DNA from: Neisseriaceae bacterium
Lineage (GTDB): Bacteria > Pseudomonadota > Gammaproteobacteria > Burkholderiales > Neisseriaceae
NCBI GenBank assembly: GCA_017458185.1
Contig: JAFTFY010000026.1
Coordinates: 30,492-94,491, forward strand
Length of the DNA stretch: 64,000 bases
Reading direction: 5' to 3'
Shown here: positions 1 through 9,140 of the stretch, in pieces
Layout of the letters: each line of letters begins with the position of its first letter
Numbering within the stretch: position 1 is the first letter of the stretch
Position numbers and translations under genes: made by a program
The notes under the pieces: generated by a model
Databases searched by the model: none
The model's input: the letters and a program-made list of their open reading frames with translations, nothing else
What the model was told of the DNA's origin: nothing

Positions 1-156
1 CATTTGGGTTGGTTTGAAGCCGCCGATTTGGTGATTACCGCTATGGAAAAAGCCATTGGCGACAAACAAGTAACTTACGACTTTGCACGCTTAATGGACG
101 GTGCAAATGAAATTTCCTGCTCCACATTCGGCAAAGCAATGATTGAAAGAATGTAA
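1..156 (+). CDS. icd: Isocitrate dehydrogenase (NADP), C-terminal 51 residues (partial)
   Basis: The window opens inside a reading frame encoding 51 residues before a TAA. The end contains W-x-[16 protein letters not shown] and a C-S-x-FG-x-A-I-E-x-M tail, which match the C-terminus of NADP-dependent isocitrate dehydrogenase (TCA cycle, isocitrate to 2-oxoglutarate, cytosol) as I know it from enterobacteria. Only the tail is visible, so catalytic residues cannot be checked. A strong rho-independent terminator follows 36 bp after the stop, which fits the end of a monocistronic unit. Confidence 0.9.
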   Translation, partial: HLGWFEAADLVITAMEKAIGDKQVTYDFARLMDGANEISCSTFGKAMIERM

Positions 157-191
157 TTCTTTTGATGATTGATGAAAAATTTTTTAACATC

Positions 192-220
192 AAACCCCAC
201 CTTGCGGTGGGGTTTTCGTT
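192..220 (+). terminator. Rho-independent terminator after icd
   Basis: A 10-bp perfect stem (arms at 192-201 and 206-215) with a TTGC loop is followed by a short T run. The GC-rich core CCCCACC/GGTGGGG immediately downstream of icd makes this a confident intrinsic terminator. Confidence 0.9.
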
Positions 221-224
221 GTTG

Positions 225-412
225 TACGGTTTGATTGCTTCGCGATCCATTGATTTACTTTGTAAATTAATGATTTTAGTCTGACGACTAAAATAAACCT
301 TATTTTAACTTCGCCTGACGGCTCGTTTAAATTGCGGTTTGTTTGCTTTGCAAACTCCTTTATTGACTGTGTCAATAAAGATTTGCACTGCGTGCAAATA
401 AACCTTATTTTC
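225..412 (+). repeat. Two tandem units of a modular two-hairpin repeat
   Basis: The stretch 157-527 holds no gene. After the terminator come two units, about 225-333 and 334-412. Each starts near CGGTTTG-TTGCTT, carries two short inverted repeats, and ends ATAAACCTTATTTT. The second unit runs directly into an uptake sequence at 410-424. Hairpin stems differ between units (TGATTTA..TAAATTA and TTTTAGTC..GACTAAAA in the first; TTTATTGA..TCAATAAA and TTTGCAC..GTGCAAA in the second) while the joining sequence is conserved. The same family recurs at 51305-51576, and in reverse beside the end of the AmpG-like gene. Confidence 0.8.
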
Positions 413-527
413 AGGCTGCCTGAACGCCTTGTTATTTCTTAATTTTCATATAAGACAAGGTTAAGAAGTGGTTAAGACGCAAATGTTTTAATACGCCCTA
501 TCATTCAACAAATGAAGGAAACACAAG

Positions 528-863
528 ATGAAAGCACAATTCATTCTTGCCGCTGTTTTATCTTTGGCGACTGTATCGGCAATGGCTGATTCCCGCTACA
601 AGCACCACAAACATCACAAACCTTATCGTGACGACAAAGTTACGGTGATGCATCATTATCACCCTGCACCGCGTCATATCGTTCAACCACGCCGTGCTGC
701 ACCGCCGCCGCGTTATGTGCGTCATCATCGCCCATACGCACCACGCTATGTTGAACATCGCCCTGTGGTTGTTACGCCCCCTGTTCAGCGAGTATATTAC
801 GCACCGCCACGCCCCGTGCCGTTGCGTCCTACGGCTAACTTTTCTTTGAGTGTTAATTTATAA
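528..863 (+). CDS. Small exported His/Pro/Arg-rich protein of unknown function
   Basis: A 111-residue protein with a clear signal peptide (Lys at position 3, hydrophobic core, AMA cleavage site near residue 20). The mature part is dominated by His, Pro, Arg and Tyr, with clusters such as KHHKHHK and VMHHYHPAPRH. A ribosome-binding site (AAGGAA) lies 7-8 bases upstream of the ATG. I do not recognise the family. Low-complexity His-rich periplasmic proteins are often metal-binding, but that is only a suggestion. It is a single gene with its own terminator at 881-903, between icd and the antiporter gene. Confidence 0.75.
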   Translation: MKAQFILAAVLSLATVSAMADSRYKHHKHHKPYRDDKVTVMHHYHPAPRHIVQPRRAAPPPRYVRHHRPYAPRYVEHRPVVVTPPVQRVYYAPPRPVPLRPTANFSLSVNL

Positions 864-880
864 TTTGCGTTCTCCATACA

Positions 881-903
881 ACCGCCCTTTGGGCGGTTTT
901 TTG
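881..903 (+). terminator. Rho-independent terminator after the His-rich protein gene
   Basis: ACCGCCC-TTT-GGGCGGT stem-loop followed by TTTTT, 18 bp after the stop codon at 863. Confidence 0.9.
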
Positions 904-920
904 TAGTGTAAAAAATACCT

Positions 921-935
921 TTCAGGCAGCCTGAA
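921..935. repeat. DNA uptake sequence (example of the window-wide 15-mer)
   Basis: TTCAGGCAGCCTGAA. Read one way it contains AGGCAGCCTGAA (Kingella-type DUS); read on the other strand it contains AGGCTGCCTGAA (Simonsiella-type DUS). Several dozen copies occur across the window in both orientations, mostly between genes. Confidence 0.9.
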
Positions 936-1031
936 AAATTTTAGAAAAATTTTATTTACCAAAAGCATTGCTTTTCAAAAATTTTTTGGTATATTCAAAC
1001 CTTTCCATTTAACTGATCATCAGCCCCCAAA

Positions 1032-3005
1032 ATGCACGCATTAGACTCTGTGGTTATGTTATTAGCAGTCGCCGTTTTAACGGTGATTGTTTGCCGCCGC
1101 CTGCATATTCCGACTATGTTGGGTTATTTGATTGTGGGTTTTATTGCGGGTCCAGGTGTTTTGCATATTATCTCGCAAACGGAAGCCACTGATTTTGTGG
1201 GAGAAATCGGTATTGTGTTTTTAATGTTCAGTATCGGTTTGGAATTTTCTTTGCCTAAATTGCGTGCGATGAAGTCCTTGGTGTTTGGTTTGGGCAGCAT
1301 GCAAGTGGTTTTCACCATTTTGCTGATTATGGGCATAGGCTTGATTTTGAAAATGCCGTTTTTGGCTGCTCTGGCTTTGGCTGGGGCGATGACGGTGTCT
1401 TCTACGGCGATTGTCAGCAAAATGATGGCGGGGCGTGGCGAATTGGGAACACATCACGGGCAAATGGCAATGGGCGTTTTGTTAATGCAGGATATTGCGG
1501 TTGTGCCGCTGATGATTTTGCTGCATACGCTGGCAGGCGATACTTCAACACTGTGGGAAGATTTGGGCTTTGCTCTTCTAAAAATGACGGTTGTGCTGTT
1601 TGTCTTGCTTTATTTGGGTGAGAAGTTAATGCAGCCGTGGTTTAACTTGGTTGCCAAATTAGAGCAGTCGGAAGTGTTTATGCTCAATGTGTTGTTGGTT
1701 ACATTAGGCGTTGCGTATCTAACTGAATTAGCAGGACTTTCGCTTGCTTTGGGGGCGTTTGTGGCAGGTATGTTGATTGCGGAGACGCAATATCGTTTTC
1801 AAGTGGAAGATGATATTCGTCCGTTTCGCGATACGCTGTTGGGCTTTTTCTTTATTACGGTCGGTATGAAGTTGGATATTGCTGTTTTATTAGACAATTA
1901 TATCCAAGTATTCAGTTTTTTGGCGGTGCTGATTTTGCTGAAAGCCTTTGTGGTGTATCTTGTTTCTCGTATGGGTCAGCATAAACGCACGGATTCTTTT
2001 CAGGCAGCCTTTTATTTGGCACAAGGCGGCGAATTTGGCTTTGTGCTGTTGGCATTAGCCTTGAAAGACCAGTTAATTCACATCGAAACCGTGCAAATCG
2101 GCACCGCCGCCATTTTATTGTCTATGCTGATTGCACCGCTGTTAATCACGCTGGCACCGTGGTTAGTCAGTAAATTTGCCAAAAAATCATGGGACGAAAA
2201 ATCGCTCGATTTACACCAAATGTTGGTCGAAAATATGAGCAAAAGCGATCATGTGATTATTGTTGGCTTTGGCAGAACGGGGCAGACGGTTGCCCGCATG
2301 TTAAAAAACGAAGGCATTAACTATTATGCTTTGGATACGAATGTCGAACGGGTGCAGTCCGCACGCTTGGCAGGCGAACCGATTGCCTTTGGCGATGCCA
2401 AACGCAAGGATATTCTACTTGCGGCAGGTTTGAACCGTGCCCATATGGTGATTTTAACTTCCCATTTATTTAAAGAAAACGAACATATTTTGTCGGTGAT
2501 TATGCAGCAACGCCCGACATTGCCCGTGATTGTTCGCAGTAGCAGCGATGAAAATACCCGCATTTTAGGCGAAAAAGGTGCGTCAGGCGTAATTTCGGAC
2601 GAGCAAGAAACGGGTTTGGTATTAGCCAGCGAAGTGATGTTGCATTACGGTATGCCGTTTTATCGTGTGTATAACATTATTCGTAGCGTGCGTCAGGACA
2701 AATACAGCAGCCTGAAAGACATTTATTTAGGCGATGACGAAAAAGCCGCCGCACAAGGCAGCAAAAGCATTTACCGCGACAGCATACAACTGCCCCAAGA
2801 AGCCTTTGCTGTGGGCAAAGAACTGCGATCCTTGCCTTTTTCGCAACTGAAAGTCGGACTACTCGGCATACGGCGTGGCACCAAACTTATCAAAAAACCC
2901 GAAGCCGAATTTGTGCTGATGGAAAACGATGTGGTCTTGGTCATCGGCTTACCCGCAAATGTGGAACAACTCAAACACATACTGTTGGGCGGGAAGGAGA
3001 AATAA
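1032..3005 (+). CDS. Monovalent cation:proton antiporter, CPA2 family (KefB/KefC-like)
   Basis: A 657-residue inner-membrane protein. Residues about 1-385 form a run of hydrophobic helices typical of the CPA2 Na+/H+ exchanger domain. A cytosolic RCK/TrkA-N domain follows, with a Rossmann nucleotide-binding signature GFGRTG near residue 412 and an acidic ALDTN at the end of the second strand. The last ~90 residues resemble TrkA-C. This architecture is that of glutathione-gated K+ efflux systems (KefB/KefC, about 600-620 residues). Which of the two, and whether it is glutathione-gated, cannot be told from sequence; no KefF/KefG partner is adjacent. No strong ribosome-binding site is visible before the ATG. 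Confidence 0.88.
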   Translation: MHALDSVVMLLAVAVLTVIVCRRLHIPTMLGYLIVGFIAGPGVLHIISQTEATDFVGEIGIVFLMFSIGLEFSLPKLRAMKSLVFGLGSMQVVFTILLIMGIGLILKMPFLAALALAGAMTVSSTAIVSKMMAGRGELGTHHGQMAMGVLLMQDIAVVPLMILLHTLAGDTSTLWEDLGFALLKMTVVLFVLLYLGEKLMQPWFNLVAKLEQSEVFMLNVLLVTLGVAYLTELAGLSLALGAFVAGMLIAETQYRFQVEDDIRPFRDTLLGFFFITVGMKLDIAVLLDNYIQVFSFLAVLILLKAFVVYLVSRMGQHKRTDSFQAAFYLAQGGEFGFVLLALALKDQLIHIETVQIGTAAILLSMLIAPLLITLAPWLVSKFAKKSWDEKSLDLHQMLVENMSKSDHVIIVGFGRTGQTVARMLKNEGINYYALDTNVERVQSARLAGEPIAFGDAKRKDILLAAGLNRAHMVILTSHLFKENEHILSVIMQQRPTLPVIVRSSSDENTRILGEKGASGVISDEQETGLVLASEVMLHYGMPFYRVYNIIRSVRQDKYSSLKDIYLGDDEKAAAQGSKSIYRDSIQLPQEAFAVGKELRSLPFSQLKVGLLGIRRGTKLIKKPEAEFVLMENDVVLVIGLPANVEQLKHILLGGKEK

Positions 3006-3009
3006 ACAG

Positions 3010-3213
3010 TGAGCAATTAGCAATGAGCAATGAGCAGTTGTTTCGTTTTGCCTTGCGGCAAAACAGATATATTTTTAGATAACGCTTCGAGTTTTTTCAG
3101 GCAGCCTGAAAAAAATATCGAAGCGTTATCTTAATATATTCGTCAAGCCATAGGCTTGACTTAATAACTGCACACTGCTCACTGCTCATTGCTCATTACT
3201 CATTGCTCATTGC
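3010..3213. repeat. Nested inverted repeat of GAGCAAT units around an uptake sequence
   Basis: The left edge (about 3010-3039) is a short array of GAGCAAT-like heptamers; the right edge (about 3171-3213) is the reverse complement array (CTCATTG units). Inside is a second perfect inverted repeat, GATAACGCTTCGA at 3078-3090 with its complement at 3118-3130, which itself encloses an uptake sequence at 3096-3110. The right array enters the 3' end of queF. Confidence 0.8.
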
Positions 3214-3673
3214 TTTTAAATAACCTTTCCTGTGCCATTTTTTCATAAAGCGAATTGGGTTTGGCATAATTGGCAAACGGATAAATCGCAATGCCGCCAC
3301 GGGGCGTAAAAATGCCTTCCACTTCCAAATATTTGGGGTTAAGTAATTTAACCAAATCTTTCATAATAATGTTAATACAATCTTCATGAAAATCGCCGTG
3401 ATTGCGGAAACTAAATAAATATAATTTCAATGATTTAGACTCCACAAGATATTCATCGGGAATATAACGAATATAAATATGGGCAAAATCGGGCTGTCCT
3501 GTTTTTGGGCATAAAGAAGTAAATTCAGGACAATCAAGCGTTACACGATAATCATTTTCAGGGTGCTTATTGGGAAACTTTTCCAAAATAGATGGATTAT
3601 AATCATAAATATATTCCGTCTTATTCTGCCCTAATAAAGACACCCCTTTTAATTCATCAAAACTTCGTGACAT
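3200..3673 (-). CDS. queF: NADPH-dependent 7-cyano-7-deazaguanine reductase QueF
   Basis: A 157-residue unimodular (Bacillus-type) QueF, reducing preQ0 to preQ1 in queuosine biosynthesis. The family signature E-S-K-S-L-K-x-Y-x-x-SFR is present around residues 78-89, followed by NHGDFHEDC. The candidate nucleophilic Cys lies in the segment [12 protein letters not shown]. The stop codon and last codons (S-N-E-Q-stop) are encoded by GAGCAAT repeat units, so the C-terminal tail appears to have been supplied by the adjacent repeat. It lies 2 bp downstream of the ydfG-like stop codon on the same strand, probably co-transcribed. Confidence 0.95.
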   Translation of the reverse strand: MSRSFDELKGVSLLGQNKTEYIYDYNPSILEKFPNKHPENDYRVTLDCPEFTSLCPKTGQPDFAHIYIRYIPDEYLVESKSLKLYLFSFRNHGDFHEDCINIIMKDLVKLLNPKYLEVEGIFTPRGGIAIYPFANYAKPNSLYEKMAQERLFKSNEQ

Positions 3674-3675
3674 TT

Positions 3676-4428
3676 TTAATCCTGTTCTCGATAAATCGAT
3701 AATGCGGCATAACTTTGTGCCACAGGCATCACTTCAATAGAATTGATATTCACATATTCAGGCTGCCTGAAAACCCACAAAATGATTTCGGCAATGTCTT
3801 CTGGTTTAACAAATTCAACATTTTCATACACTTGGGCGGCTTTTTCATTATCCCATTTGAATCGCACATTGGAAAACTCGGTATCGCCACACAAACCAGG
3901 TTCAATATTAGAAACACGAACGCGTGTGCCTGCCAAATCTGCACGCAAATTGCGGCTAAACTGTTTGACAAACGCTTTGGTCGCACCATAAACATTGCCG
4001 CCAGGATAAGGATAAGTACCTGCGATTGAGCCGATATTGATAATATGCCCCCGTTTTTTGACAACCATTTTCGGCAGTATTTGCCGTGTTAAATACGATA
4101 AGCCTAAAACATTAGTAGCAATCATTTGCTCCCAGTCAGCAAAATTGCACTTGTAAGCAGGCTCTAATCCTAATGCCAAACCTGCATTATTGACTAATAA
4201 TTCAATCTCTTGCCATTTTTCTGGAATTTCTGATAAGGCATTGTTTATGCTGTTTTTATCAGTCATATCCATTTGTAGCGGCAAAAAATTTTCGCCTAAC
4301 TCATCTTTTAAGGCAGAAAGTTTATTCATTCGCCTTGCCGCACCAATCACACGGTAGTCATTTTGAACAAATAATTTGCACGCCGCTTCACCAAAACCAG
4401 CGGACGCTCCTGTAATTAAAACGGTCAT
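3676..4428 (-). CDS. ydfG: Short-chain dehydrogenase, YdfG-like (3-hydroxy acid / L-allo-threonine dehydrogenase)
   Basis: A 250-residue classical SDR. The cofactor-binding motif TGASAGFG is at residues 6-13, NNAG around 87-90, the catalytic Ser in NIGSIAG and the Y-x-x-x-K pair in YGATKAF. EPAYK, INIGS and SNVRFK blocks match E. coli YdfG closely, and the length is the same. YdfG oxidises L-allo-threonine, serine and 3-hydroxypropionate with NADP; substrate here is inferred from homology. It is the first gene of a two-gene unit with queF. The coding strand contains the reading RQPEY, produced by an uptake sequence lying inside the gene. Confidence 0.92.
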   Translation of the reverse strand: MTVLITGASAGFGEAACKLFVQNDYRVIGAARRMNKLSALKDELGENFLPLQMDMTDKNSINNALSEIPEKWQEIELLVNNAGLALGLEPAYKCNFADWEQMIATNVLGLSYLTRQILPKMVVKKRGHIINIGSIAGTYPYPGGNVYGATKAFVKQFSRNLRADLAGTRVRVSNIEPGLCGDTEFSNVRFKWDNEKAAQVYENVEFVKPEDIAEIILWVFRQPEYVNINSIEVMPVAQSYAALSIYREQD

Positions 4429-4474
4429 TTTTTAACCTTTCATTATCCAAAAAATTTTAATTCAACTGTCTTCA

Positions 4475-5617
4475 TTATTCCTTTATCAGCGACAAAACCG
4501 CATTTGCCGCTATTTTATCCGTATCTTGCTTTAACTCATTGTGTAATAAAGAAAAATCTTCAATTAAGGCTTGGTTGTTTTGTGTGTATTGTTGCCATAG
4601 CGTTTCGGCTAATTTTTTGGGATTGGCGTCTTGTTGCAATAATTCAGGCACGGCGAATTTTTTCAGTAAAATATTAGGCAAACCAATATAAGGTAATTGA
4701 AAAATGCGTTTGACTATGGCAAATGTAATCGGCGAAATTTTATAGGCAATCACCATAGGTTTTTTGCATAACGCCACTTCCAAAGTAACCGTGCCACTAG
4801 CAGCCAAAACGCAATCGGCGGCTTGTATGGCTATTTGTGCCTGACCATTGATTAAGTGAATAGGCAAATGGCGATATTTTTCTTGATTAAGTAAGTTTTT
4901 TAAGTATTGAAAGCCATTTTCAGTTGCCGCAGGCAATAAAAATTGTGCGTCTTGATTTTTATTGATTATTTCGCCTGCGGTTTGAATAAAGGTTTCTGCC
5001 AAATATTCTAATTCACTCATTCTTGAACCTGGTAATATAGTGAATATCGGCATATTTTCAGGCAGCCTGAAAAATTGTTTGGCATAATGGGTATCGGGAT
5101 TTAAGTCAATGCTTTGGGCTAATGGATGCCCCACAAATATGGCTTTTCCGCCTGCTTTTTGATAAAGTTCTGGTTCCATTGGAAAAAGGCATAAAACCAT
5201 ATCGGCAATTTTGACAATTTTTTTCACGCGTCCGCTACGCCACGCCCAAACAGATGGACTGACATAATGCACGGTTTTAATGCCTGCTTTTTTGAGTTTT
5301 TTTTCAATCGAAAAATTAAAATCAGGCGAATCAATACCGATAAATATATCGGGTTGTTTTTGTAATAGAATTTTAATGAAGTTTTTGCGAATAGAAAGTA
5401 TTTCAGGCAGCCTTTTTAATACTTCAACCAAGCCACGAACGGCTAATCGTTCTTGATTAAAAAAACTTTCACAGCCAGCAGCAATCATTTGTTTGCCACC
5501 TATGCCAAAAATTTCGCAATCGGGGCATTGTTGTTTAATCACAGAAATTAAGTGTCCGCCAAGTAAATCACCCGACACTTCACCTGCACAAATGGCTATT
5601 TTAAGGGGTTTATTCAT
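4475..5617 (-). CDS. lpxB: Lipid-A-disaccharide synthase LpxB
   Basis: A 380-residue glycosyltransferase (GT19) that condenses UDP-2,3-diacylglucosamine with lipid X to make the lipid A disaccharide at the inner face of the cytoplasmic membrane. The N-terminus carries AGEVSGDLLGG, followed by FGIGGKQM, the YVSPSVWAWR block and, in the C-terminal half, LPGSR and AASGTVTLE. All are LpxB hallmarks and the length fits. An in-frame uptake sequence contributes FRLPEN near residue 165. It is read alone; an inverted pair of uptake sequences at 5642-5677 separates it from the upstream gene and could act as terminator of that gene. Confidence 0.97.
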   Translation of the reverse strand: MNKPLKIAICAGEVSGDLLGGHLISVIKQQCPDCEIFGIGGKQMIAAGCESFFNQERLAVRGLVEVLKRLPEILSIRKNFIKILLQKQPDIFIGIDSPDFNFSIEKKLKKAGIKTVHYVSPSVWAWRSGRVKKIVKIADMVLCLFPMEPELYQKAGGKAIFVGHPLAQSIDLNPDTHYAKQFFRLPENMPIFTILPGSRMSELEYLAETFIQTAGEIINKNQDAQFLLPAATENGFQYLKNLLNQEKYRHLPIHLINGQAQIAIQAADCVLAASGTVTLEVALCKKPMVIAYKISPITFAIVKRIFQLPYIGLPNILLKKFAVPELLQQDANPKKLAETLWQQYTQNNQALIEDFSLLHNELKQDTDKIAANAVLSLIKE

Positions 5618-5641
5618 TTTAAAGTTAAACGATTTTTATTT

Positions 5642-5677
5642 TTCAGGCAGCCTGAAAACCTTTTCAGGCTGCCTGAA
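5642..5677. terminator. Inverted pair of uptake sequences, probable terminator
   Basis: TTCAGGCAGCCTGAA at 5642-5656 and its reverse complement at 5663-5677 can fold into a 15-bp stem with a 6-nt loop. Paired uptake sequences are known to serve as terminators in Neisseria; here the pair sits just after the stop of the large minus-strand gene (5681). Confidence 0.65.
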
Positions 5678-5680
5678 ACT

Positions 5681-8284
5681 TTATTGACTTAGTGTTCTCA
5701 TTAGTTTATCGGCTTGTCTTGCCCATGGCATATAATTGCCTGCTTCTGTCCAACTGGCTTTGCGTAAATCGGTTTTGCCGTTTAAGCAATGCAATTTAAT
5801 TTTTTCCAAGCGTTGATTTAATAATTCCAATGCTACGGTATTGTCAATTTGCACAGTTTGTTTGGCATTTTCTATTGCCGATGACAGCAATTTGAACTTA
5901 AATGAACCAATATTATTGGGAATTTCGCAAAACTCTGTATCCAAAGGAATATTAGTGCCTGATATTTGCATATAAATGCCGTTTTCATATTCTTGCACCA
6001 CGCCTAATAATTCGCCATACATTAAATTTTGACGAATATCATCTGGTTTTAATCCTGTGGCTTTACCTTGAATAAATTCAGGGTAAAGTGTTTCGGTATT
6101 GGTATGCACCAAAAACGATAAAGCGGCACCGTCTGCGGTTAATAAGGTGTTTTCGTAATGTGTGGCTAATTGTTCAATGTTTTCAATTTCTTCAAACGGC
6201 ACACTTACGGTATAACGATAATGCACATGTTGTGGGTGTATTTCCAAACCTGTTTGTACAATGCCGTTTTCAGTCATCAACGAACAAATGTGCGAAATGC
6301 GGTCAGAAACAGGCTGACCAAACGGACAGGCAGGAATTTGCCACGAATGAACTTCCAATGCGTCTGGTTTGTGCTGTTCTTGCCATTTTTTCAGGGTGCC
6401 TATGGCAGGACATTTGTCCGCCATAGAAGCCATAGTTCGCCAAAACAGCAAATGCTCGGTTTCAACGGCGTGATTAACCAAAAATGGGTGATGTTGGGCA
6501 ATGTATTTGGCGACATTTTCATTTAATTCTTTATCGTCAAAAATCTCCATTAAGCCGTTTATGCCTTGCTGTGCGTCAATGAAATCCACATACATTTTCC
6601 GCAATTTGGGATATAAGGCAGTTTCCGATTTTTGGAACACAGGCGGCATGGCTGATGCCATATTGGCTTCCAATGCCAAATGATATTCAACCGTATGGTG
6701 CGTGCTAACAGCGTTATTCACCGCCATATTATTGGTTTTGGGCAAATCTTTGTTGATATTTTGTTGTTTTTCTTCAATATATTTTTTCAGCCGATTGATG
6801 ATACCGCCAATCGAGTCAATCACCGCACCCAATAAGCGATAGCCGTAAGATGTAGCTTTGGCAAAGCAGTCTGCGGTGTAATGTTGTTGCAATAAAGCCG
6901 CCATTTTTTCCGCAGGGTTTTGTTTTTGAATATCTTTTTTGCCGCCTTTGGAAGCGTTTTCCCATTGCTGCATGACATTATTGTATTCATCAATGGTTGA
7001 TTGAGCGGTTTCGGCATATTGTTTTTGGCGATTTTTCCACTCGGCTAATTTGGGTTCGAGAATGTTGTTAATATCCGCAAACCATTGCAAAAATATATTG
7101 AGAGAACAAGTAGTTGCACGCCATTCTTCGATAATGGCTTGTTCAATTTGCGACACAACTTCTGATGCGGTTTCCGACAAAATGCCTTCGCTGGTCGCAT
7201 AGTGCATATTGATACCCTTGCCGCGAAAATGGCGTTGTGCCACTTCATTCAAAGAGTTATAAACCGCAGTTAAGCGTTCTTGCCACTCCAATTTTTTGCT
7301 GTCTTCCAAAAAGAATTTAGTACGGCTTGCCCATTCTTCGTCAATTGGTGTGATTTTGCCTTTTCTACGCGATTGCGGATTTTTTGCCAAGATTTCTTCA
7401 TCTTTCAAAAGATAATCATCGTGCATCAGCCAGCGTTTATCGGTAAATAATTCTTCTAACCAAAACAAGGGTTCTTCATTTTTATCTTTGGGGTTTTCGC
7501 CGTAAAACATACGATTTAAAATACCCGCAATACTTTGTTTGCCCAACATCTCCAACATTTTGGGCGTATCAGCAAATAAGGAGATTTCTCGCGTTTGCCA
7601 AAATGACGGTTCTTCTTTAACGGGTAATGGATATTGAAAATCGCCTGCGGCAATATTAGAAAATAAGCGATATGCGGCATCGGTAATGGCTCGGCTAAAT
7701 GACGCTTTGCTGTTATCAAACTCAAATAACGCCATCGTAACTTTTTGTGATAAAACCGCACGACATTCTAAAAACGAAGCGTATATTTGTGCGGCTTCTA
7801 TTTCAGGCATATCAGCAATGGGCAGCAATAAAGCGACTTTAATTTTTTCTGCCCCCAAGTTATTTAATGTATCAATCATCACAGGCAGCATTCCTGATGA
7901 TTCTGCGGAGGCTAAATTAACAATTAAATAGAATACACTATCTGGCTTACATAACTTCTTGATATGTTTTTGAAAATCACCCACATTTTGTTGAAAACAA
8001 GTGGCATAAGAACGGCGAAGTAAAGCGGTTGTATCTAAAATATAATCACTTAATGCCGCTTGCGTTAAATCAGCCGTATTTTGAGCGGTTTGATTTAAGG
8101 CTTCCTGAAACATTTCAGGCGTAAAAACGATGTGTTGAATATTTTTTCGTTTGTCATTCCATTCGGAATGACCGACATAAAATAAAACAGGTTGAGCATG
8201 ATTAGGCAAGCGACTGCATAATTGTTCGGTACGCAATAAGCAATCTGTGCTTTGTGGTGAAAGTCCGATAATAATATGACGCAT
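5681..8284 (-). CDS. Large protein of unknown function, possible degenerate tubulin/FtsZ-like N-domain
   Basis: An 867-residue protein, starting at the ATG (8284) preceded by AAGGAGCAGGAC; a longer in-frame extension to 8419 lacks such a site. I do not recognise the family. The N-terminal ~280 residues alternate short hydrophobic strands and helices: HIIIGLSP at the start, then YLIVNLASAESSGML, KVALLLP and a helix ending LFSNI. This order resembles tubulin-like GTPase folds, where a G-rich GTGSG loop would stand at ASAESSG, but the glycines are mostly lost. The middle (about 400-560) is helical with a coiled-coil-like, Lys/Glu/Gln-rich segment; no membrane segment or signal peptide is visible. 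Monocistronic between smpB and lpxB. Confidence 0.8.
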   Translation of the reverse strand: MRHIIIGLSPQSTDCLLRTEQLCSRLPNHAQPVLFYVGHSEWNDKRKNIQHIVFTPEMFQEALNQTAQNTADLTQAALSDYILDTTALLRRSYATCFQQNVGDFQKHIKKLCKPDSVFYLIVNLASAESSGMLPVMIDTLNNLGAEKIKVALLLPIADMPEIEAAQIYASFLECRAVLSQKVTMALFEFDNSKASFSRAITDAAYRLFSNIAAGDFQYPLPVKEEPSFWQTREISLFADTPKMLEMLGKQSIAGILNRMFYGENPKDKNEEPLFWLEELFTDKRWLMHDDYLLKDEEILAKNPQSRRKGKITPIDEEWASRTKFFLEDSKKLEWQERLTAVYNSLNEVAQRHFRGKGINMHYATSEGILSETASEVVSQIEQAIIEEWRATTCSLNIFLQWFADINNILEPKLAEWKNRQKQYAETAQSTIDEYNNVMQQWENASKGGKKDIQKQNPAEKMAALLQQHYTADCFAKATSYGYRLLGAVIDSIGGIINRLKKYIEEKQQNINKDLPKTNNMAVNNAVSTHHTVEYHLALEANMASAMPPVFQKSETALYPKLRKMYVDFIDAQQGINGLMEIFDDKELNENVAKYIAQHHPFLVNHAVETEHLLFWRTMASMADKCPAIGTLKKWQEQHKPDALEVHSWQIPACPFGQPVSDRISHICSLMTENGIVQTGLEIHPQHVHYRYTVSVPFEEIENIEQLATHYENTLLTADGAALSFLVHTNTETLYPEFIQGKATGLKPDDIRQNLMYGELLGVVQEYENGIYMQISGTNIPLDTEFCEIPNNIGSFKFKLLSSAIENAKQTVQIDNTVALELLNQRLEKIKLHCLNGKTDLRKASWTEAGNYMPWARQADKLMRTLSQ

Positions 8285-8393
8285 GTCCTGCTCCTTAAAT
8301 AGCGTTATAGGGCGTTTATTGCATTTTGTATTAAACGCCATATTGTGAAAATTGGTATTTAATTTATATTTCAGGCTGCCTGAAACTTTTGCC

Positions 8394-8488
8394 GTCATTG
8401 CGAGACTTGATGAAATCAAGTCGAAGCAATCTCCAAATAAATTGCGTTAGCAATTTATTTGGGTAGCCTATCATTGCAAACGACAATG
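8394..8488 (+). repeat. Composite two-hairpin intergenic repeat (GTCATTGCGAG family)
   Basis: Begins GTCATTGCGAG, then hairpin ACTTGAT..ATCAAGT, the linker GAAGCAATCTCC, a second hairpin AAATAAATTGC..GCAATTTATTT, and the tail GGGTAGCCTATC, followed by a small CATTG..CAATG hairpin. The order is conserved in the copies at 9141-9487 and 11114-11239, with different stem sequences. Confidence 0.8.
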
Positions 8489-8531
8489 CACAATATTATT
8501 CAGGCTGCCTGAAAAATAATAAAACAGTTTT

Positions 8532-8978
8532 TTATTGTGCATGTTTCATCAGTCGCTGTTTCTCTCTCTGCCAATCTTTATCTTTGGATACTTGGCGTTT
8601 ATCGTGTTGTTTTTTACCTTTTGCCAAACCCATTTCCATTTTAATATTGCCACGCGAATAATGTAAATCCAATGGCACCAGAGTATAGCCACTGCGTTCG
8701 GTTTTGCCAATCAGTTTATTGATTTCGGCTTGTTTAAGCAACAATTTTCGCTGACGCACAGGGTCGCATTTAATGTGTGTTGAAGCCGTTGGCAAAGCAG
8801 TAATGTGCGAACCCACTAAATAAAACGCCCCTTTTTTCCAGTGAATATACGATTCTTTTAATTGCACTCGCCCCGCACGAATGGCTTTGACTTCCCAACC
8901 TTGCAAAACCAAACCTGCTTCGATTTTATCTTCAATAAAATAATCGTGAAATGCTTTTTTATTATTCGCAATACTCAT
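8532..8978 (-). CDS. smpB: SsrA-binding protein SmpB
   Basis: A 148-residue tmRNA-binding protein, needed for trans-translation rescue of stalled ribosomes. Characteristic blocks are visible: N-terminal [26 protein letters not shown], the RKLLL segment, Y-TLVPL and the basic C-terminal tail KGKKQHDKR...DWQREKQR. Length and domain order are standard. The gene stands alone. Confidence 0.97.
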   Translation of the reverse strand: MSIANNKKAFHDYFIEDKIEAGLVLQGWEVKAIRAGRVQLKESYIHWKKGAFYLVGSHITALPTASTHIKCDPVRQRKLLLKQAEINKLIGKTERSGYTLVPLDLHYSRGNIKMEMGLAKGKKQHDKRQVSKDKDWQREKQRLMKHAQ

Positions 8979-9140
8979 AACAATGAAATGATTATATTTC
9001 TGGCAAATGCTGATTTTATCAAAATTGCCGTGTAATTTATACCTTTAACATTGATTTAATCCAAAAACAAGTCATTCAATAGACGAAAATATCTTTTTTA
9101 TAAAATATTTTTTGTTTTCAGGCAGCCTGAAACTTGTATC

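Noticed and set aside
8285..8419. N-terminal extension of the 867-residue protein.
   Set aside because: The extension passes through an uptake sequence and lacks a ribosome-binding site, whereas the ATG at 8284 has AAGGAG upstream.
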